Part shown: positions 41,697-53,600 of the stretch, piece after piece
Numbering within the stretch: position 1 is the stretch's first letter
How the letters are laid out: each line of letters begins with the position of its first letter
Assembly: GCA_028689495.1 (NCBI GenBank)
Contig: JAQTWB010000006.1
Coordinates: 1-64,000 of the forward strand
Length of the DNA stretch: 64,000 nt
Direction: 5' to 3'
Source: a bacterium
Lineage (GTDB): Bacteria; Bdellovibrionota_C; UBA2361; SZUA-149; JAQTWB01
The notes under the pieces: generated by a model
Seen by the model: the letters and a program-made list of their open reading frames with translations, nothing else
Databases searched by the model: none
What the model was told of the DNA's origin: nothing
Made by a program: the position numbers and the translations under genes

Positions 41697-41939
41697 GTGC
41701 CAAATCTCTCCAGCAACCGACAGGACCCAGTACTCACCGCTCTTGGAGCGGCGATGAGGTCTATTCGCCTGGAAAAATCGATTTCCCAGGAAAAGTTGGC
41801 GCTGTTGGCCGAAGTCGACCGTAGCTACGTTGGCCGAGTCGAACGGGGTGACAACAACGTGGCAATCTTGACGCTGTCACGCTTGGCAGGTGCTTTGGGC
41901 ATTTCCCTTGCTGAGTTGATGCAGAGAGCAGGGCTGTAG
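41697..41939 (+). CDS. Xre-family transcriptional regulator, copy 2
   Basis: Identical to 7312-7554. Two doses of this regulator and its operator exist in the array. Confidence 0.85.
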   Translation: MPNLSSNRQDPVLTALGAAMRSIRLEKSISQEKLALLAEVDRSYVGRVERGDNNVAILTLSRLAGALGISLAELMQRAGL

Positions 41940-41979
41940 CTGCTATCAGACAAATAACCAAAACCAAGCCTCGTGATCT

Positions 41980-42627
41980 TTACGAGGCTTCCCGCGCAGC
42001 GGGTATCTTTACTGCCAAATATCTAAAGTTACTGTAGCTTGGATTGTTGACCGTGGAGTAGTCATTCCATGTCAGCGTGTATTGCCCGGTAACCGACAAA
42101 TCCCTCTCTCGGTTTTTCTTCGTTCCTGCTGAAGCCTGATCGGTCCACGCTAAATTGCCGCTAAGGCTTCGTCCCTCGGTTAGTCGGAATGCCTCGTCTA
42201 CTGTTCCAGTGCTTTGGGGCGTTTTCCAGTAGGCGGTGTCGTTCGTCAGCAAGATAGCCCAGCCTTCACAATCGCGAATTGTTGAGGTGATTTCTTCAAG
42301 ACGGCAGATGTCCTTGATGAAGTCGTATCTGCCAAGGTCTTGAGCGCTATGGCTCGAAAGGTGAAAGTCTTCGCCGTCCAGATTGAGTTTCAGGCTACGC
42401 GTTTTGTACTTTAACTCGACGGCAATAGATTCGCCGTGGTGTTCGATAAGAAAATCCAGATGCAAAGTCTTGGTATCTGTTCGCAGCGGTTTTTCCAGAC
42501 GAATCGATGCCTTAGGCTGGCGGAGATGCAACTCCCAAGCAAACGCATGCTGAAAGTCAGCCTCTGAATGGAATACTCTTCGTTGAGAGGCAAGGGTGTT
42601 CATTACGCTTTGGATATCAAGGTTCAT
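41980..42627 (-). CDS. PD-(D/E)XK nuclease-like protein 1, copy 2
   Basis: Identical to 7595-8242. Confidence 0.6.
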   Translation of the reverse strand: MNLDIQSVMNTLASQRRVFHSEADFQHAFAWELHLRQPKASIRLEKPLRTDTKTLHLDFLIEHHGESIAVELKYKTRSLKLNLDGEDFHLSSHSAQDLGRYDFIKDICRLEEITSTIRDCEGWAILLTNDTAYWKTPQSTGTVDEAFRLTEGRSLSGNLAWTDQASAGTKKNRERDLSVTGQYTLTWNDYSTVNNPSYSNFRYLAVKIPAAREAS

Positions 42628-42631
42628 CTGG

Positions 42632-43171
42632 CTATCTCATTAAAATTTTTGCCGTGATGATGGAGGCATCGTTTTCATACCCTCTCGCGGCGAGTGCAGT
42701 GACCTTTTTCTTGATGTCATCAGGCGACCAGAATGGCCATCCATTCTTCTGCATGAAGTCCTGGATGATTCCTGCATGTCCCTGATGCACGTTTCCAGCA
42801 GCAAGGCCTAATCGGATTTCAGTGTTGGCATTTGCCATTCCGCATGCAATAAGGTCCTGATGGAGCCGCGAAAACACTATCGAGCGATACCGAGCCGATG
42901 TGAAAAGCTTGTAGCGGCCTTCTGGCACATCGTGCGTCGCACTCAACTCGTTGAAATTCACCCCTGACGAGTCGAAAAATGACTTGGCTTCGAACGCTAT
43001 CACCTCATTTTTTGCGAGATTTAAGGCGAGAAGGTCAATTTCCGGGCGTGGTATCGAGTGTTTTCCGATACTGCGCTTTTCTTCCTTGGTAACATTTACC
43101 TTGAATGAACGACGGACCCAATATCCGTCAGCTTCAAGCAGGGTTGCGACAATCCCTTCAAAATGATCCAT
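42632..43171 (-). CDS. PD-(D/E)XK nuclease-like protein 2, copy 2
   Basis: Identical to 8247-8786. Confidence 0.6.
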   Translation of the reverse strand: MDHFEGIVATLLEADGYWVRRSFKVNVTKEEKRSIGKHSIPRPEIDLLALNLAKNEVIAFEAKSFFDSSGVNFNELSATHDVPEGRYKLFTSARYRSIVFSRLHQDLIACGMANANTEIRLGLAAGNVHQGHAGIIQDFMQKNGWPFWSPDDIKKKVTALAARGYENDASIITAKILMR

Positions 43172-43277
43172 GCGGCTTTACTTGAAACGAGAATGTTTCA
43201 TTATGCCGCTGATATCTGATTGACTGCATTGGTTCGACGGGTAAAGATGGTGCTTTATCCCTGTAGAGGAGTGAGCT

Positions 43278-43595
43278 GTGCCTGGAGCTATAGTGGAGCT
43301 GAGCGGTGAATTTGCTGACAGGCTGAGAGAGGCAATTGATCTCTGCCGAGGACTTGGGTATTCGCCATTAAGGTTTGAACAGATGCTCAATAGCAGCCCG
43401 AGTGCTGTTTCGCTGGCGAAGAAACTCGTTGTCTCCAGCGATCTTCAAGACGGACTGAAGCGGATTGCGAAACTAGGTCGGCTGGAACTTTCGATGGAGT
43501 CGATTATGCTCGAAGAAAAGTTCAAGCCCTTGTTCCCCGATCCTGTCCTTCAGGCTGCCCGATGGCGTTTAGATGAAGTGCGTATTGGACGGTAA
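43278..43595 (+). CDS. Hypothetical 105-aa protein, copy 2
   Basis: Identical to 8893-9210. Confidence 0.55.
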   Translation: MPGAIVELSGEFADRLREAIDLCRGLGYSPLRFEQMLNSSPSAVSLAKKLVVSSDLQDGLKRIAKLGRLELSMESIMLEEKFKPLFPDPVLQAARWRLDEVRIGR

Positions 43596-43616
43596 GCGCA
43601 GCGACGCCGCCTGCTT

Positions 43617-43802
43617 TCAAACTGGCCTGACCCCATGCACCGAGCAGTTCTTCCCGTACTGGGCCTCGATCATCGCTCGTGCTTGGCCCATGTTGATGGC
43701 CTGGATGGTGGTCGTCAGGCCTGAAGTGAGGCTACTGCCAATAGTCGCTTTCCCTGGCTCATTTTGGCGATAGACGCTGAATCTGACTTCGAACAGTGGC
43801 AT
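43617..43802 (-). CDS. Small protein downstream of the integrase, copy 2
   Basis: Identical to 9232-9417. Confidence 0.6.
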   Translation of the reverse strand: MPLFEVRFSVYRQNEPGKATIGSSLTSGLTTTIQAINMGQARAMIEAQYGKNCSVHGVRPV

Positions 43803-43816
43803 GGTGATCTCCTTGG

Positions 43817-44887
43817 TTAGCCGTTTCGCTGGTTGAGTTGGTTGATTACGTCACGGGCCTTCGATGTCACCTGACGGGATTCAAGGTGGGCGTAACGCAT
43901 GGTTGTCTTGATGTCGCTGTGGCCGAGGATTTCGCGCACTTCGTAAACGCTCATTCCATTCTGGACAAGGCGAGAGGCGTGGGTGTGACGCAGGGTATGC
44001 ACTCGGCACCTCTGTAATCCAGCTCGTAAAATCGCTTTGCGGATTGACTGAGTGCAGTAACCACGGGCTTCGCCGTCTCGATTGCTGAATACAAACCGGT
44101 TGGTCTTTGACTTTTCTCGGCGGGACAGCACCTCAAATACCCGGTCGGTCATGTACAGAACCGTCTCGTTTTCGACCTTCGACCGCCAGAGGTGAATGGC
44201 TCGCTCCGCTAGGTCAATGCGTTGCCACTCGATGTTGGCAATTTCGCTGTACCGAGCCCCGGTATCCAGCAGCAAGATAACTAGGTCGTAGGCGTCCTGC
44301 ATGACCCGCTTCAGTTCTTCGCTGCGCTCAGCCATCGGTTTCAGGCCGGCACCTTCCCGGTTAGGTGCTAATTCACGAAGCAGGCGGGTTTCCTCCTCGC
44401 TGCTCAGGTAGCGCAACGGCACCTTCGGGATTTTCACGGTAGGGAATTCGATGTCGCTGACTTGGTAGCCCAATTTCTTGCTGAATTTCCATGTGCCACG
44501 AACCAACAGCAACCCGTACTTGATGATTTCCGCACCAACGCCTTCGTTGGTGCGTGCTTGCTTGAACCGCTCCAGGTCATGTGCCGTGATTTCGTCGATG
44601 TACTTCTTCATGGGGAGCAGGCGGAACAACACGGCTTCGTGGGCAAGCAAGTTGGCGTAGCTGGCAATTCCCTTTTTCGACACCTTGTATTGCTGGAATG
44701 CATCTGCCAGCGAAATCCGTGGCTTCCTGCCTCGGTATTGCTGTGCATGTAGCTGGGCCTTCCATTCGACCTCCATCTGCTCGGCGGTCTTCTTGCTGGT
44801 GGTCCTGGTTGAGCGGATGTAGGTCTGCCCGTTGAACTGGAATTGCATATACCAGTACTTGCTATTTCCTCGCTTAACGATGCTCAT
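43817..44887 (-). CDS. Tyrosine recombinase / phage-type integrase, copy 2
   Basis: Identical to 9432-10502, full R-K-H-R-H-Y catalytic set. Confidence 0.9.
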   Translation of the reverse strand: MSIVKRGNSKYWYMQFQFNGQTYIRSTRTTSKKTAEQMEVEWKAQLHAQQYRGRKPRISLADAFQQYKVSKKGIASYANLLAHEAVLFRLLPMKKYIDEITAHDLERFKQARTNEGVGAEIIKYGLLLVRGTWKFSKKLGYQVSDIEFPTVKIPKVPLRYLSSEEETRLLRELAPNREGAGLKPMAERSEELKRVMQDAYDLVILLLDTGARYSEIANIEWQRIDLAERAIHLWRSKVENETVLYMTDRVFEVLSRREKSKTNRFVFSNRDGEARGYCTQSIRKAILRAGLQRCRVHTLRHTHASRLVQNGMSVYEVREILGHSDIKTTMRYAHLESRQVTSKARDVINQLNQRNG

Positions 44888-45659
44888 GACTTAGGTCCAA
44901 TTCAGGTGATCTACATGGAGACCATCCATGACCTACCGGGTTGGGGCAACGCCAATTCCCGAGAAATGCATGTGAGGAAAGAAGCCATCGAGTGGGTGAA
45001 TTCGGAGCAGCGAAGCGCTACGAAATTCACCACGAGATCAGTCGCCGAAGGCGAATGCATTGCATCGAATGAAAGGCAAAGTGCCGTGGTCATCCGAGAA
45101 AAAATGAACAAAATCCCGAAATGCTGTTTTGGCCGGGACGATTGGTGGAGACCATTCGAGGCTTGCGTGCTGCGCACGTGATTTGCGGTGTTCCTCAGCT
45201 TCGCTTCGTCACCACTCGCAAATCAGGTCTTTTCTTGCAACCGGGAGGCAGGGGCATTGCCCCGTTTGAGTTAGACCAACTCGCACAACTCCTGTCGGGT
45301 TCGCTGCGCTGCCATTGCTGGCGGTGTGTTACGGATCGTGGATGAAAAGTTGAAGCGTGATTCCCAAGCTGACCCATCATCAACGCCATCCACTCGGCAT
45401 CTCTGAAACTTTAACCGGCTTCACCCGGCAGGCTCGTTATTGCGGCTCCACGCAATCTGTTCCCATCACTGCCAGTCAGTTAGGGTATGGCTGGCTGAGG
45501 CGTCTGTCTGCTTGTGTTCGTGCTTGTCTCGACGCTGGACAAGGGTATTTATGCTTCGGAAGAGGTTGGGAAAATATTTCCTTCAAGTCATTTGTAATAG
45601 TTAAAAATCAAAATGGCCTAGTCCCTGAATATTTTTATTTACGTATTGCAATATACAAA
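44888..45659. other. Hairpin-rich non-coding region, copy 2
   Basis: Counterpart of 10503-11274. Confidence 0.4.
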
Positions 45660-46361
45660 TTAGCTGTAATGAAGTTCTGCGCATATTGCAGATGCATCAT
45701 CAATTAAACCTCTTTCAATGACCAGGTTTTGGATTGCCTTCACGAAATATTCAACACGATAGTTTTGAAGAGAAAGCGCTACGATTTCCTGTTTGGTTAA
45801 TTGTTTATATACGCCATCAGAGAGGAGTAATAGGCGGTCATTATCTTGTACGGAAAATTCACACTGAAACAAATCGAAATTCCCTTTTCCGTTCAGGGAT
45901 GAAAGTAAAACATTTCTACGAGGGTATCGAAGTGCTCGTTCCCGGGATAGAACTCCCTCCTCAACTAATTTTGCTACCTCTGTTTGATCACGTGTCCGCG
46001 TCTGTATGCCTTTATTTCGAAGATGATAGATACGAGTGTCTCCAACATGACCTACCGAGGCTGTGTTCTCAGTAATCCAACATGCAGACAATGTCGTGCT
46101 CCATTGATCAGGGGCAAGGCCAGCAGCTGCTTTAATTTTTGAATCTAATTCCGCAAAGAGTTCTGGAATGTTTTGAGGTATCCCAAACTCTGTACAAGTT
46201 TTAATTACAAGACTTGCAGCATCACCACCATGTTGAGCTGAGCCTACTCCGTCTGCAATTGCCAATAAGTGGACATTTTCAGGAAGCGATGCGTAGGCTA
46301 GAAAATCGAAATTTTCCCCATCGCCTGATAGACTAAACGAAGAAGTTTCAATGTTAAGCAC
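45660..46361 (-). CDS. PP2C-family Ser/Thr phosphatase, copy 2
   Basis: Identical to 11275-11976. Confidence 0.9.
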   Translation of the reverse strand: MLNIETSSFSLSGDGENFDFLAYASLPENVHLLAIADGVGSAQHGGDAASLVIKTCTEFGIPQNIPELFAELDSKIKAAAGLAPDQWSTTLSACWITENTASVGHVGDTRIYHLRNKGIQTRTRDQTEVAKLVEEGVLSRERALRYPRRNVLLSSLNGKGNFDLFQCEFSVQDNDRLLLLSDGVYKQLTKQEIVALSLQNYRVEYFVKAIQNLVIERGLIDDASAICAELHYS

Positions 46362-47715
46362 TAACGGGAATCCAAATTTTCTGCAGGACGGGATTTAGTG
46401 AAGAGCGGCTTATGCTTATTGACCATTCTAAATGCTCAATGTCTGGTAGTAACTTAAGATCACGTACTTCAATTTCAAGAAGAATTCGTTCAGCTGTGGG
46501 TGTGTCAAGGGTTGGTCCAGCGAGATTTGCGAATCGTCTTTCAACAAACCAACGATTGTGAGATGTTCCTAACCCCAACATTGCAATAAGGGAGGATGCT
46601 CTTACCCCTACATCTCCGAACTCAAACAGCCAAGTCAATTTGTCAGCGATTACATCGCAGTAATCGAAATTAAATTTTCCGCGACCGATGTTGACGTAAT
46701 CTATATAGTAACCAGAGAATGCTGTTAGCAAGTCCGGGGCATTGGTATGCAAAGCCTCTAAGTGATCTTTCGAAAAAGCTCGTAACACTAGATCCAAGGT
46801 CGAGGAGTTTTCATCTAGGTCCTCTAACAATAAGAAAACGCTGTCCCATTCTTGATCATCTAGGTGTTTCCCTGAATGCAGCAATTCGACGATCTGTTCT
46901 TCCTTTTCGGACCCGAATTTCAGCACCTCGCTTTGCATTGCTTCATAAAGCGCTGCACGCACTTCTGCAATACTGGAAAATCTTCTGGCTGGTAGAAGTT
47001 TCGTGCACTTTGAAGCTACTGTGCCCACAGCTCCAGCAAAGTTCGTCTCGGTATATGGAACCCGTGCGGCTGTTGGCCCAACAAAAATGTCATATAAAAG
47101 AACGCCGAAAGAGAACACATCTGATCTTGCTGTCGCGCGCTTGAAGTTTGATATTAGTTCTGGGGCTGCATATCTCTCGGTGCCACCCTGTGTACCCGTG
47201 GCTGTAAGTGTTGTGCTGTCCCCTGTTGTCACCTTTATCAGGCCGAAATCTGAAAGAGCATAGCGATATGTCCCATCAGGATTTCTTAATCGAAGGATGT
47301 TTTGTGGTTTCAAATCACGGTGATAGATACCTTGGCTGTGTATCCATTCAAGACCGGCGAGAATATCGAATAGGGCTTGGTTCGGAGCGCCACCTAGCGT
47401 GTGGTCAGAAGCTAAATCTTTCGCAAGCGTACATTCAGCAAGCTCCATAACAAAAAATGGTGGAGTGCTTGTGAGATTGCTTTCAAAAATGCGGACAACG
47501 TTAGGATGGGCTAACTTAGCTTGATAAGTTGCTTCGCTATGGAAACGACGTTTTAGCTCTTCTTCGGAAATATAGCCGGATTTAATTGCATTGAGCACTT
47601 CGGGGCTGGGGTCAAACTTTTTTACTGCAACATCTCCCCATGTGTCGGTGTGGAAATGGTCGACTTGCCCAAATGCGCCGCGTCCCTTGTTTTCGCGGAA
47701 GGTGTAGATTGTCAT
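46354..47715 (-). CDS. Hanks-type Ser/Thr kinase, copy 2
   Basis: Identical to 11969-13330. Confidence 0.9.
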   Translation of the reverse strand: MTIYTFRENKGRGAFGQVDHFHTDTWGDVAVKKFDPSPEVLNAIKSGYISEEELKRRFHSEATYQAKLAHPNVVRIFESNLTSTPPFFVMELAECTLAKDLASDHTLGGAPNQALFDILAGLEWIHSQGIYHRDLKPQNILRLRNPDGTYRYALSDFGLIKVTTGDSTTLTATGTQGGTERYAAPELISNFKRATARSDVFSFGVLLYDIFVGPTAARVPYTETNFAGAVGTVASKCTKLLPARRFSSIAEVRAALYEAMQSEVLKFGSEKEEQIVELLHSGKHLDDQEWDSVFLLLEDLDENSSTLDLVLRAFSKDHLEALHTNAPDLLTAFSGYYIDYVNIGRGKFNFDYCDVIADKLTWLFEFGDVGVRASSLIAMLGLGTSHNRWFVERRFANLAGPTLDTPTAERILLEIEVRDLKLLPDIEHLEWSISISRSSLNPVLQKIWIPVSA

Positions 47716-47821
47716 AATGTCAATTGATATGAGCTGTAGGCCAGCATTATAGGTAGTTAATTGGTCAAATTCTGATCACCGAAAAAAGCAAGGTCAGTCA
47801 GGCTGGGACTAAGAGTTACTT

Positions 47822-49015
47822 TTATCGGACGCGTTGGACTACCGAAACCTGACCGTTCATCAATAATGGAAGGAGCCATTCACGGAGTTGAGATAGCTGC
47901 TGATTTTCCTGTGATGAGATATGCATTTTATTGAACAACGGAGCAATTCTTCGCTCAAAGTTTTGAATTAGAGACGTCGGAGGGAATGCTCTAGGGATTC
48001 TTAATGCAGCTTCGCGATTCAACCCTGGAACTGCGCTATCGCTATTCATATTCTCGAGGCCTAGCGAAGACAACAGGTATTTCAAATAGATAAAGCCTAT
48101 CTCCGCTATGGGTTTGACGTAGTAAGTTGTGTCAATTGGGAAGAAATCGGTGTGTATGAAAGTGATTGCCCCAACCGTGCCTTTGCGACCAACAACGATA
48201 CCTGGACCCTTCACAAGGAAATCTGAGTGATAACCCACTACTCCATTTGAGCCAATAACGGGATATCCACTCCCTGTCCTGTTTTCAGCCTTAAGCCCCT
48301 TACCGTACTCAAGAGAGATCAGGCTGCCAATAGTGCTATTGCACCAACCCTCCGGAATTTCACGTTTAAGAGTGGTGTTGAAGATCATCTCGCCACCGGA
48401 GGACTTGTATGGGTTTCCGTTGATGTCAGGAAAATCATACTGTACGAACCAGTAGTCGTACAAAGCCTTGGCCATTGCTTCTAACTCCGCGTTAATGCGG
48501 TTGTTGCAATCGATTTTGGCATCGATATTTTTCAGCAAGTCAGCGACTTTCTTTTGCTCCTCCATTCCAGGTATCCGTATCGCGAAATCGGGCATCTCAT
48601 TCAGTGCAATTCGGTCCACCGTTGCGCCCGTGATGGTGTTAGCAACAATGGTTTGCTGAAATGTTGGAGATAGATAGGCGTAAAGGAGGTACTCGGGAAT
48701 TACCTTATCTGAACGCGGGCGCAACAATCCCATACGACGACCCAAACATGCTCTGACACCATCTGGCATCAAAGCAGCTTCGCCCAATCTGGTTTCATAA
48801 GAGAACAGCAAATCACCCATTCGTGGAGTAACTCGCTTTGTCCATTTCTTAAAATCCACTTCACTGAGGTGAGCAGACTTCGATAGATCAAGTCTCCCGT
48901 TTTCCAGACTGGAAATGCTTAAGAAAAACGGCCCATCGTTTGTCTTGGTTGGTGTTGCGTGCGGACCATCAAAAATCTCGGCGACGCTCCCAATCGTGGT
49001 CATGGAGTTAGCCAT
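47822..49015 (-). CDS. hsdS: Type I RM specificity subunit HsdS, copy 2
   Basis: Identical to 13437-14630, so both copies should recognise the same DNA target. Confidence 0.92.
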   Translation of the reverse strand: MANSMTTIGSVAEIFDGPHATPTKTNDGPFFLSISSLENGRLDLSKSAHLSEVDFKKWTKRVTPRMGDLLFSYETRLGEAALMPDGVRACLGRRMGLLRPRSDKVIPEYLLYAYLSPTFQQTIVANTITGATVDRIALNEMPDFAIRIPGMEEQKKVADLLKNIDAKIDCNNRINAELEAMAKALYDYWFVQYDFPDINGNPYKSSGGEMIFNTTLKREIPEGWCNSTIGSLISLEYGKGLKAENRTGSGYPVIGSNGVVGYHSDFLVKGPGIVVGRKGTVGAITFIHTDFFPIDTTYYVKPIAEIGFIYLKYLLSSLGLENMNSDSAVPGLNREAALRIPRAFPPTSLIQNFERRIAPLFNKMHISSQENQQLSQLREWLLPLLMNGQVSVVQRVR

Positions 49016-50645
49016 TGAAAATCACCCCTGCCAGCTGCTTCTTGATCTCCTGTTCCAACCCCGCCGACTTCTTGAACAGCACCTCCAGCTTGTCAGTGAA
49101 ACCTTGCAACTTCTCGGAAAACTGCTCAGGTGTCAGATCACAGTATTCAATCTTCACGTCAAAATAATGCCCTGCACTCAAGCTGTAATTTTTGGAAGCG
49201 ATGTCGTTGTAGCTCACTGCAATGGAGAAGTTCTCTACCATCTGCTTGGCGTTGAAGGTGGCAATGATGCGGTCTTCTTCGGTTTCGGACAGCAGGGTTT
49301 TCTGGTTCTTGCCGTCCTTAACCTTGGTGCCAAGATTTGAGGCGTCGATCAGCATCACGTCGCCTTTGTTGGCCGCGTCGATGAACAGGATGGAGACATT
49401 GGTGCCAGTGGTGGCGAAGATGTTGCTGGGCATGGAGACCACCCCCGCGAGCATCTTGTTATCTACCAGATGCTGACGGATACCCTTGTCGATGCCGCTT
49501 TGCGCCGTGATAAAGCCAGTAGGAACGACTACAGCTGCTTTACCACCGGGCTTGAGCGAGTAGATGATGTGCTGCAGGAAGAGCTGGTAGATGGCCATTT
49601 TGTCCACGGCCTGTTTCGGGATGTTCGGCACCCCTGCAAAAAAGCGTTCCTGATGCTCATTGGTATCCAGTTCATTCCTGAAATCGGAGAAATCCATCTT
49701 GAACGGTGGATTGCTGACGATGTAATCAAATTTTTTGAGCGCCTTGCCGTCCCGGTGGTAGGGGTGGAGCATGGTATTGCCCTGGATGATGTTGGGGATG
49801 GAATGCACCAGGTTGTTCAGGATCAGATTCAGACGCAACAGACTGGATGATTTTTGCGAGATATCCTGCGAGTAGATCGAACAACGCTGCTCACCGATGG
49901 CGTGGGCGATGTTCATTAACAGCGTGCCTGAGCCTGCTGAAGGGTCGTAACAACTCACGTTGCTGATTTTTCCCCGTACCGATTCAGGAACCAGAATGGC
50001 TGCCATGATCTTGGCCACGGCGTGTGGAGTGTAGTACTCGGCGTATTTGCCGCCGCTGTCTTTGTTGTAGTCCTTGATCAGGTACTCAAACAGAGCGGCG
50101 TAAAAATCGTATTTCTCGCTAAATATCCGCTCAAAACTAAAGTCGCCTAGCTTGTTGATAACCGCTCGGCAAAAGGCATCGCGCTTGGACGGATCAGTGA
50201 TGAACTCGCTGACGCGATCAAACAGCGTAACCTTGGCTCCTCCATCCGTTTTGACGGCGAAGATGTCGTTGTTGGTGATTGCAATGTCACGCAGTGTGTC
50301 GTCAAACAGCTTGGCGAATTCGGGTGCGTTCTGACGGCCAAACAGTTGGGCGATGAAATGCTCAGGTTTTAACCGAGCAGTATCCGGCCCCATCTGCATT
50401 TGCAGCATTTCCAGCTCGTCTGCACTTAAGTCAGCAATGGCCGCTTCCCAGCTGTCAGCTTTGTCGAGTTCCGGTCGTATTTTCTTAGCTTCGAACGCGA
50501 ATTTGTCGTTGAGAAACTTGTAGAGGAATACCTGTGTGATGATCTTGAACTCGTTGCCATCGTTTCCTAAACCATAGGCGGCGCAAATGGCCTTGAGGCT
50601 GTCAATAAGTTCGCGGGTGCGTTGCTCAAATTGCTGCGTTACCAA
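49008..50645 (-). CDS. hsdM: Type I RM methyltransferase HsdM, copy 2
   Basis: Identical to 14623-16260; same TTG start choice. Confidence 0.92.
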   Translation of the reverse strand: MVTQQFEQRTRELIDSLKAICAAYGLGNDGNEFKIITQVFLYKFLNDKFAFEAKKIRPELDKADSWEAAIADLSADELEMLQMQMGPDTARLKPEHFIAQLFGRQNAPEFAKLFDDTLRDIAITNNDIFAVKTDGGAKVTLFDRVSEFITDPSKRDAFCRAVINKLGDFSFERIFSEKYDFYAALFEYLIKDYNKDSGGKYAEYYTPHAVAKIMAAILVPESVRGKISNVSCYDPSAGSGTLLMNIAHAIGEQRCSIYSQDISQKSSSLLRLNLILNNLVHSIPNIIQGNTMLHPYHRDGKALKKFDYIVSNPPFKMDFSDFRNELDTNEHQERFFAGVPNIPKQAVDKMAIYQLFLQHIIYSLKPGGKAAVVVPTGFITAQSGIDKGIRQHLVDNKMLAGVVSMPSNIFATTGTNVSILFIDAANKGDVMLIDASNLGTKVKDGKNQKTLLSETEEDRIIATFNAKQMVENFSIAVSYNDIASKNYSLSAGHYFDVKIEYCDLTPEQFSEKLQGFTDKLEVLFKKSAGLEQEIKKQLAGVIFNG

Positions 50646-50655
50646 CTGCGTGCTC

Positions 50656-53600
50656 CTAAACTGCTGCCCTGAGGCCAGCACGGCCTCCGGCTGAAAATTC
50701 ATTCATGTATTCGGCTACCACCAACTGATTGATCGTTCGGGTGGCATCGGGTGTTAGCTTGATGTGCTGGCGGGTGTAAAACTCACCAATCACGATGGGT
50801 TGCATCATCCGCTCAAAGTAGGTCTCGTTGGCTAACAACTGGGTATTTTGCAACACTTGCTCGTCTGCCAGTGCTTTGACGCTTACCAGGGCATCAAAAA
50901 GGTGGCGCTCGGTCTGAGTGACATTGCCACGTTCCTGCAGGCGCTTGTGAATACGGGTGTATTTCGCATCACCTCGATATTTGGCACGTAGCAGATTGTT
51001 CTGGCGATTCAGCTCTTTGACCTTGTCATGGATAGCGTTTAGCGCTCCGATGTTGGCGGTCATCTCCTCTTGACCGACTTCGTTCAGTTTTTTCTTCTTG
51101 AATAGCCGCTCAAGCTCCTCGCGCAGGGTGACGAACTTGGGGTCTTGTTGATCGAAGTTTTCGGCCAGTGCTTCACGGGTCTGGCGCAGGGTGTTTTTCA
51201 GCTTGTCGGCCAGTACCAGCTCTTCTTCCCTGATCTTGACGAACTTGAACAGCACGTCTTCCAGCGCGACATTGAGCAGATTGCTGGTGTCGGTGGCGGA
51301 TTCGATGCTCTCCTTCAAGTTGAGCAAATCGAGATGGTTGCAGGTTTCGCGGTAGAGCTGGTTGAGTTTGTGGAAGTCGAGCTGCTGCAATAGCGTGTAA
51401 TCGCCTTGTAGGCGGATCAAGTTGTAGAGGTTACGGGCATCCGCCAAGGCTTTCTTGAGTGCCAGTACGGCGGTACGGTCCTGCATCTGGCTAATCTGAC
51501 GGGAGAACTCCTCAGCGTTTTCAATATTGAAGCTGAACAGAATGTCCTTGATAGCCTCAATTTCTTGAGTGATTTCGTCAGCCGACTTGAATAGGTTCGA
51601 GTAGTGCTCGATTTCATCGCCCAGTTCGGATTGCAGTTCGTCGAAGTAGTCCTTGTTGGTTTTGTCGAATTCCTTACGGATATCCGCAAAATCCACCACG
51701 TAGCCGTAGCGGAAGTCCTTGTAGGTGCGATTCACGCGTGTGAGGGCTTGCAACAGATTGTGCGCCTTGATGATGCGACCGAGGTACAGCTTCTTCAGAC
51801 GTTTGGCATCAAATCCGGTGAGTAACATGTTGTAGACAAACAAGAGGTCGATCTTGCCTGCCTTAAAGTCTTCCACCCATTGCTTTCGCTCGTCTTTGCT
51901 GCCTACGTCGTGCAGGATCAAGGCGGCGCATTTGACTCGGTTTTCCTGCTGAATTTTGGCCGTGTAGCTCTCAGGCTCTGCGACGTTGTTCAACGGCTGA
52001 TCCGGGTCTTGCGATGCGTTCGCTGGTGACGGTTGAGCTGCATAGACAGCGTTGAAAATCTCGAACATCTGCCGAGCCTGTTCGGCGCTATCGCAAATGA
52101 CCATGCCACCAATACTTGCATCACCCAAGGCACTACGGCTTTTCTCGAAATCTCGCACGATGTAATCGAGCATGGGTTCGACAAACTTCGGGTGTGAATA
52201 GATCAGTTTTCGATCAACATCACCCTGCTGAAGCTTTACGGCTGCGAGCGCTTCTTGCAGCGAGAGTTTGTAGTTGGTGGCGATCTCTTCGCGGATGAGG
52301 CGAAGAGTGTAGCCATCGGCAATTGAGGCGTTGTAGTAGTACTTGTGGATGTAATCGCCAAACAACGAACGTGAGTTGTAGTCGTCGCCCAGAAGTGGCG
52401 TACCTGTGAGCCCGATCTTGATTGCGTTACGGTCTGATTGGCTCAGGTTGGCCAGGAAGCTACCCTGCGGGTTGTAGCTACGGTGCACCTCGTCAAGGAA
52501 ATAGACGCGCTGAATGCTGAAGTCGTAATCCTCTGCACGAACCACATCGGGGTCGTCCTGGAATTTCTGAATATTGACGACCGTAATTTCAGGTTTGCCA
52601 CTGTGATTATGCAGTACCTGCGTAGTCTTGATGTCTCGGGCAAAAGCGTCACGGCTATCGATGGTATGTACAACCAGACCACGGCCTGAAAATTCGCGCT
52701 GCGCTTGGATGAGCAGATCGAGACGATCAACGATGAAATAGAACTTGGGGATGGTCCCTTGCCGCTGGAAGTAATCAGTCAGGAAGCGGGTGTTGTAATA
52801 CGCCAGTGCTGTTTTTCCGCTCCCTTGCGTGTGCCAGATGATGCCCTTCTTAACACCCGCGTTGAGTTCCTTCTCGATGGCTTTGGTAGCGAACAGCTGG
52901 GGATAGCGCATGACATGCTTCTGCAGGCCATCAGTTTCATTTACGTAGGCCAGTGCAAAGCGCAGCAGGAACGAAAGGCGATCAGGGCTGAACAGCGAAG
53001 TGCAAATGCGATTGGTCGGTGTATCCGGCGCTTTGTTACTCAGAAACTCGGGACTGTGTTTGATGACGTTAAGGTTGTTGTCACGTAGCACTTCGTTTTC
53101 GATGGCATCATCTTCCTCCAACAAGAGTCGGTTGAGATCCAGCGTCTCCACCTCACGATCTTCACGGAAATAGTTGAAGACTGGCGAGTCATACGACGGG
53201 CTAGCGTAAAACGCACCCTCGATAGGTTGTGGTGAGCCATCGTCATACTCCATGTTGTTGGAGAAGACCATCAGCTGTGTGATGTTGATGAACCGGCGAA
53301 AACGTGAATTTCGACTGCGTGTGATGATGCGGTTGCGCTCGGCCAATACACCCTCGCGGTTGTTTGGCTTCTTGACTTCGATGAACGCGAGCGGCATTCC
53401 GTTAATCAGCAGTGTGATATCGGGCCGAAACTCATCATCACCATTCTTGCAGGTCAATTCGGTGACAACATGAAAGCTGTTGTTCGAAAAGTCTGTGAAG
53501 TCGATCAGCTTGGTTCCTGACCGTTCAGTGAGCTTTTCGTAAAAAGCCTTGCCGAGGTCCTCGTTGTCGAGCGATAGCTTTACGTCAATGAAAAGACGTT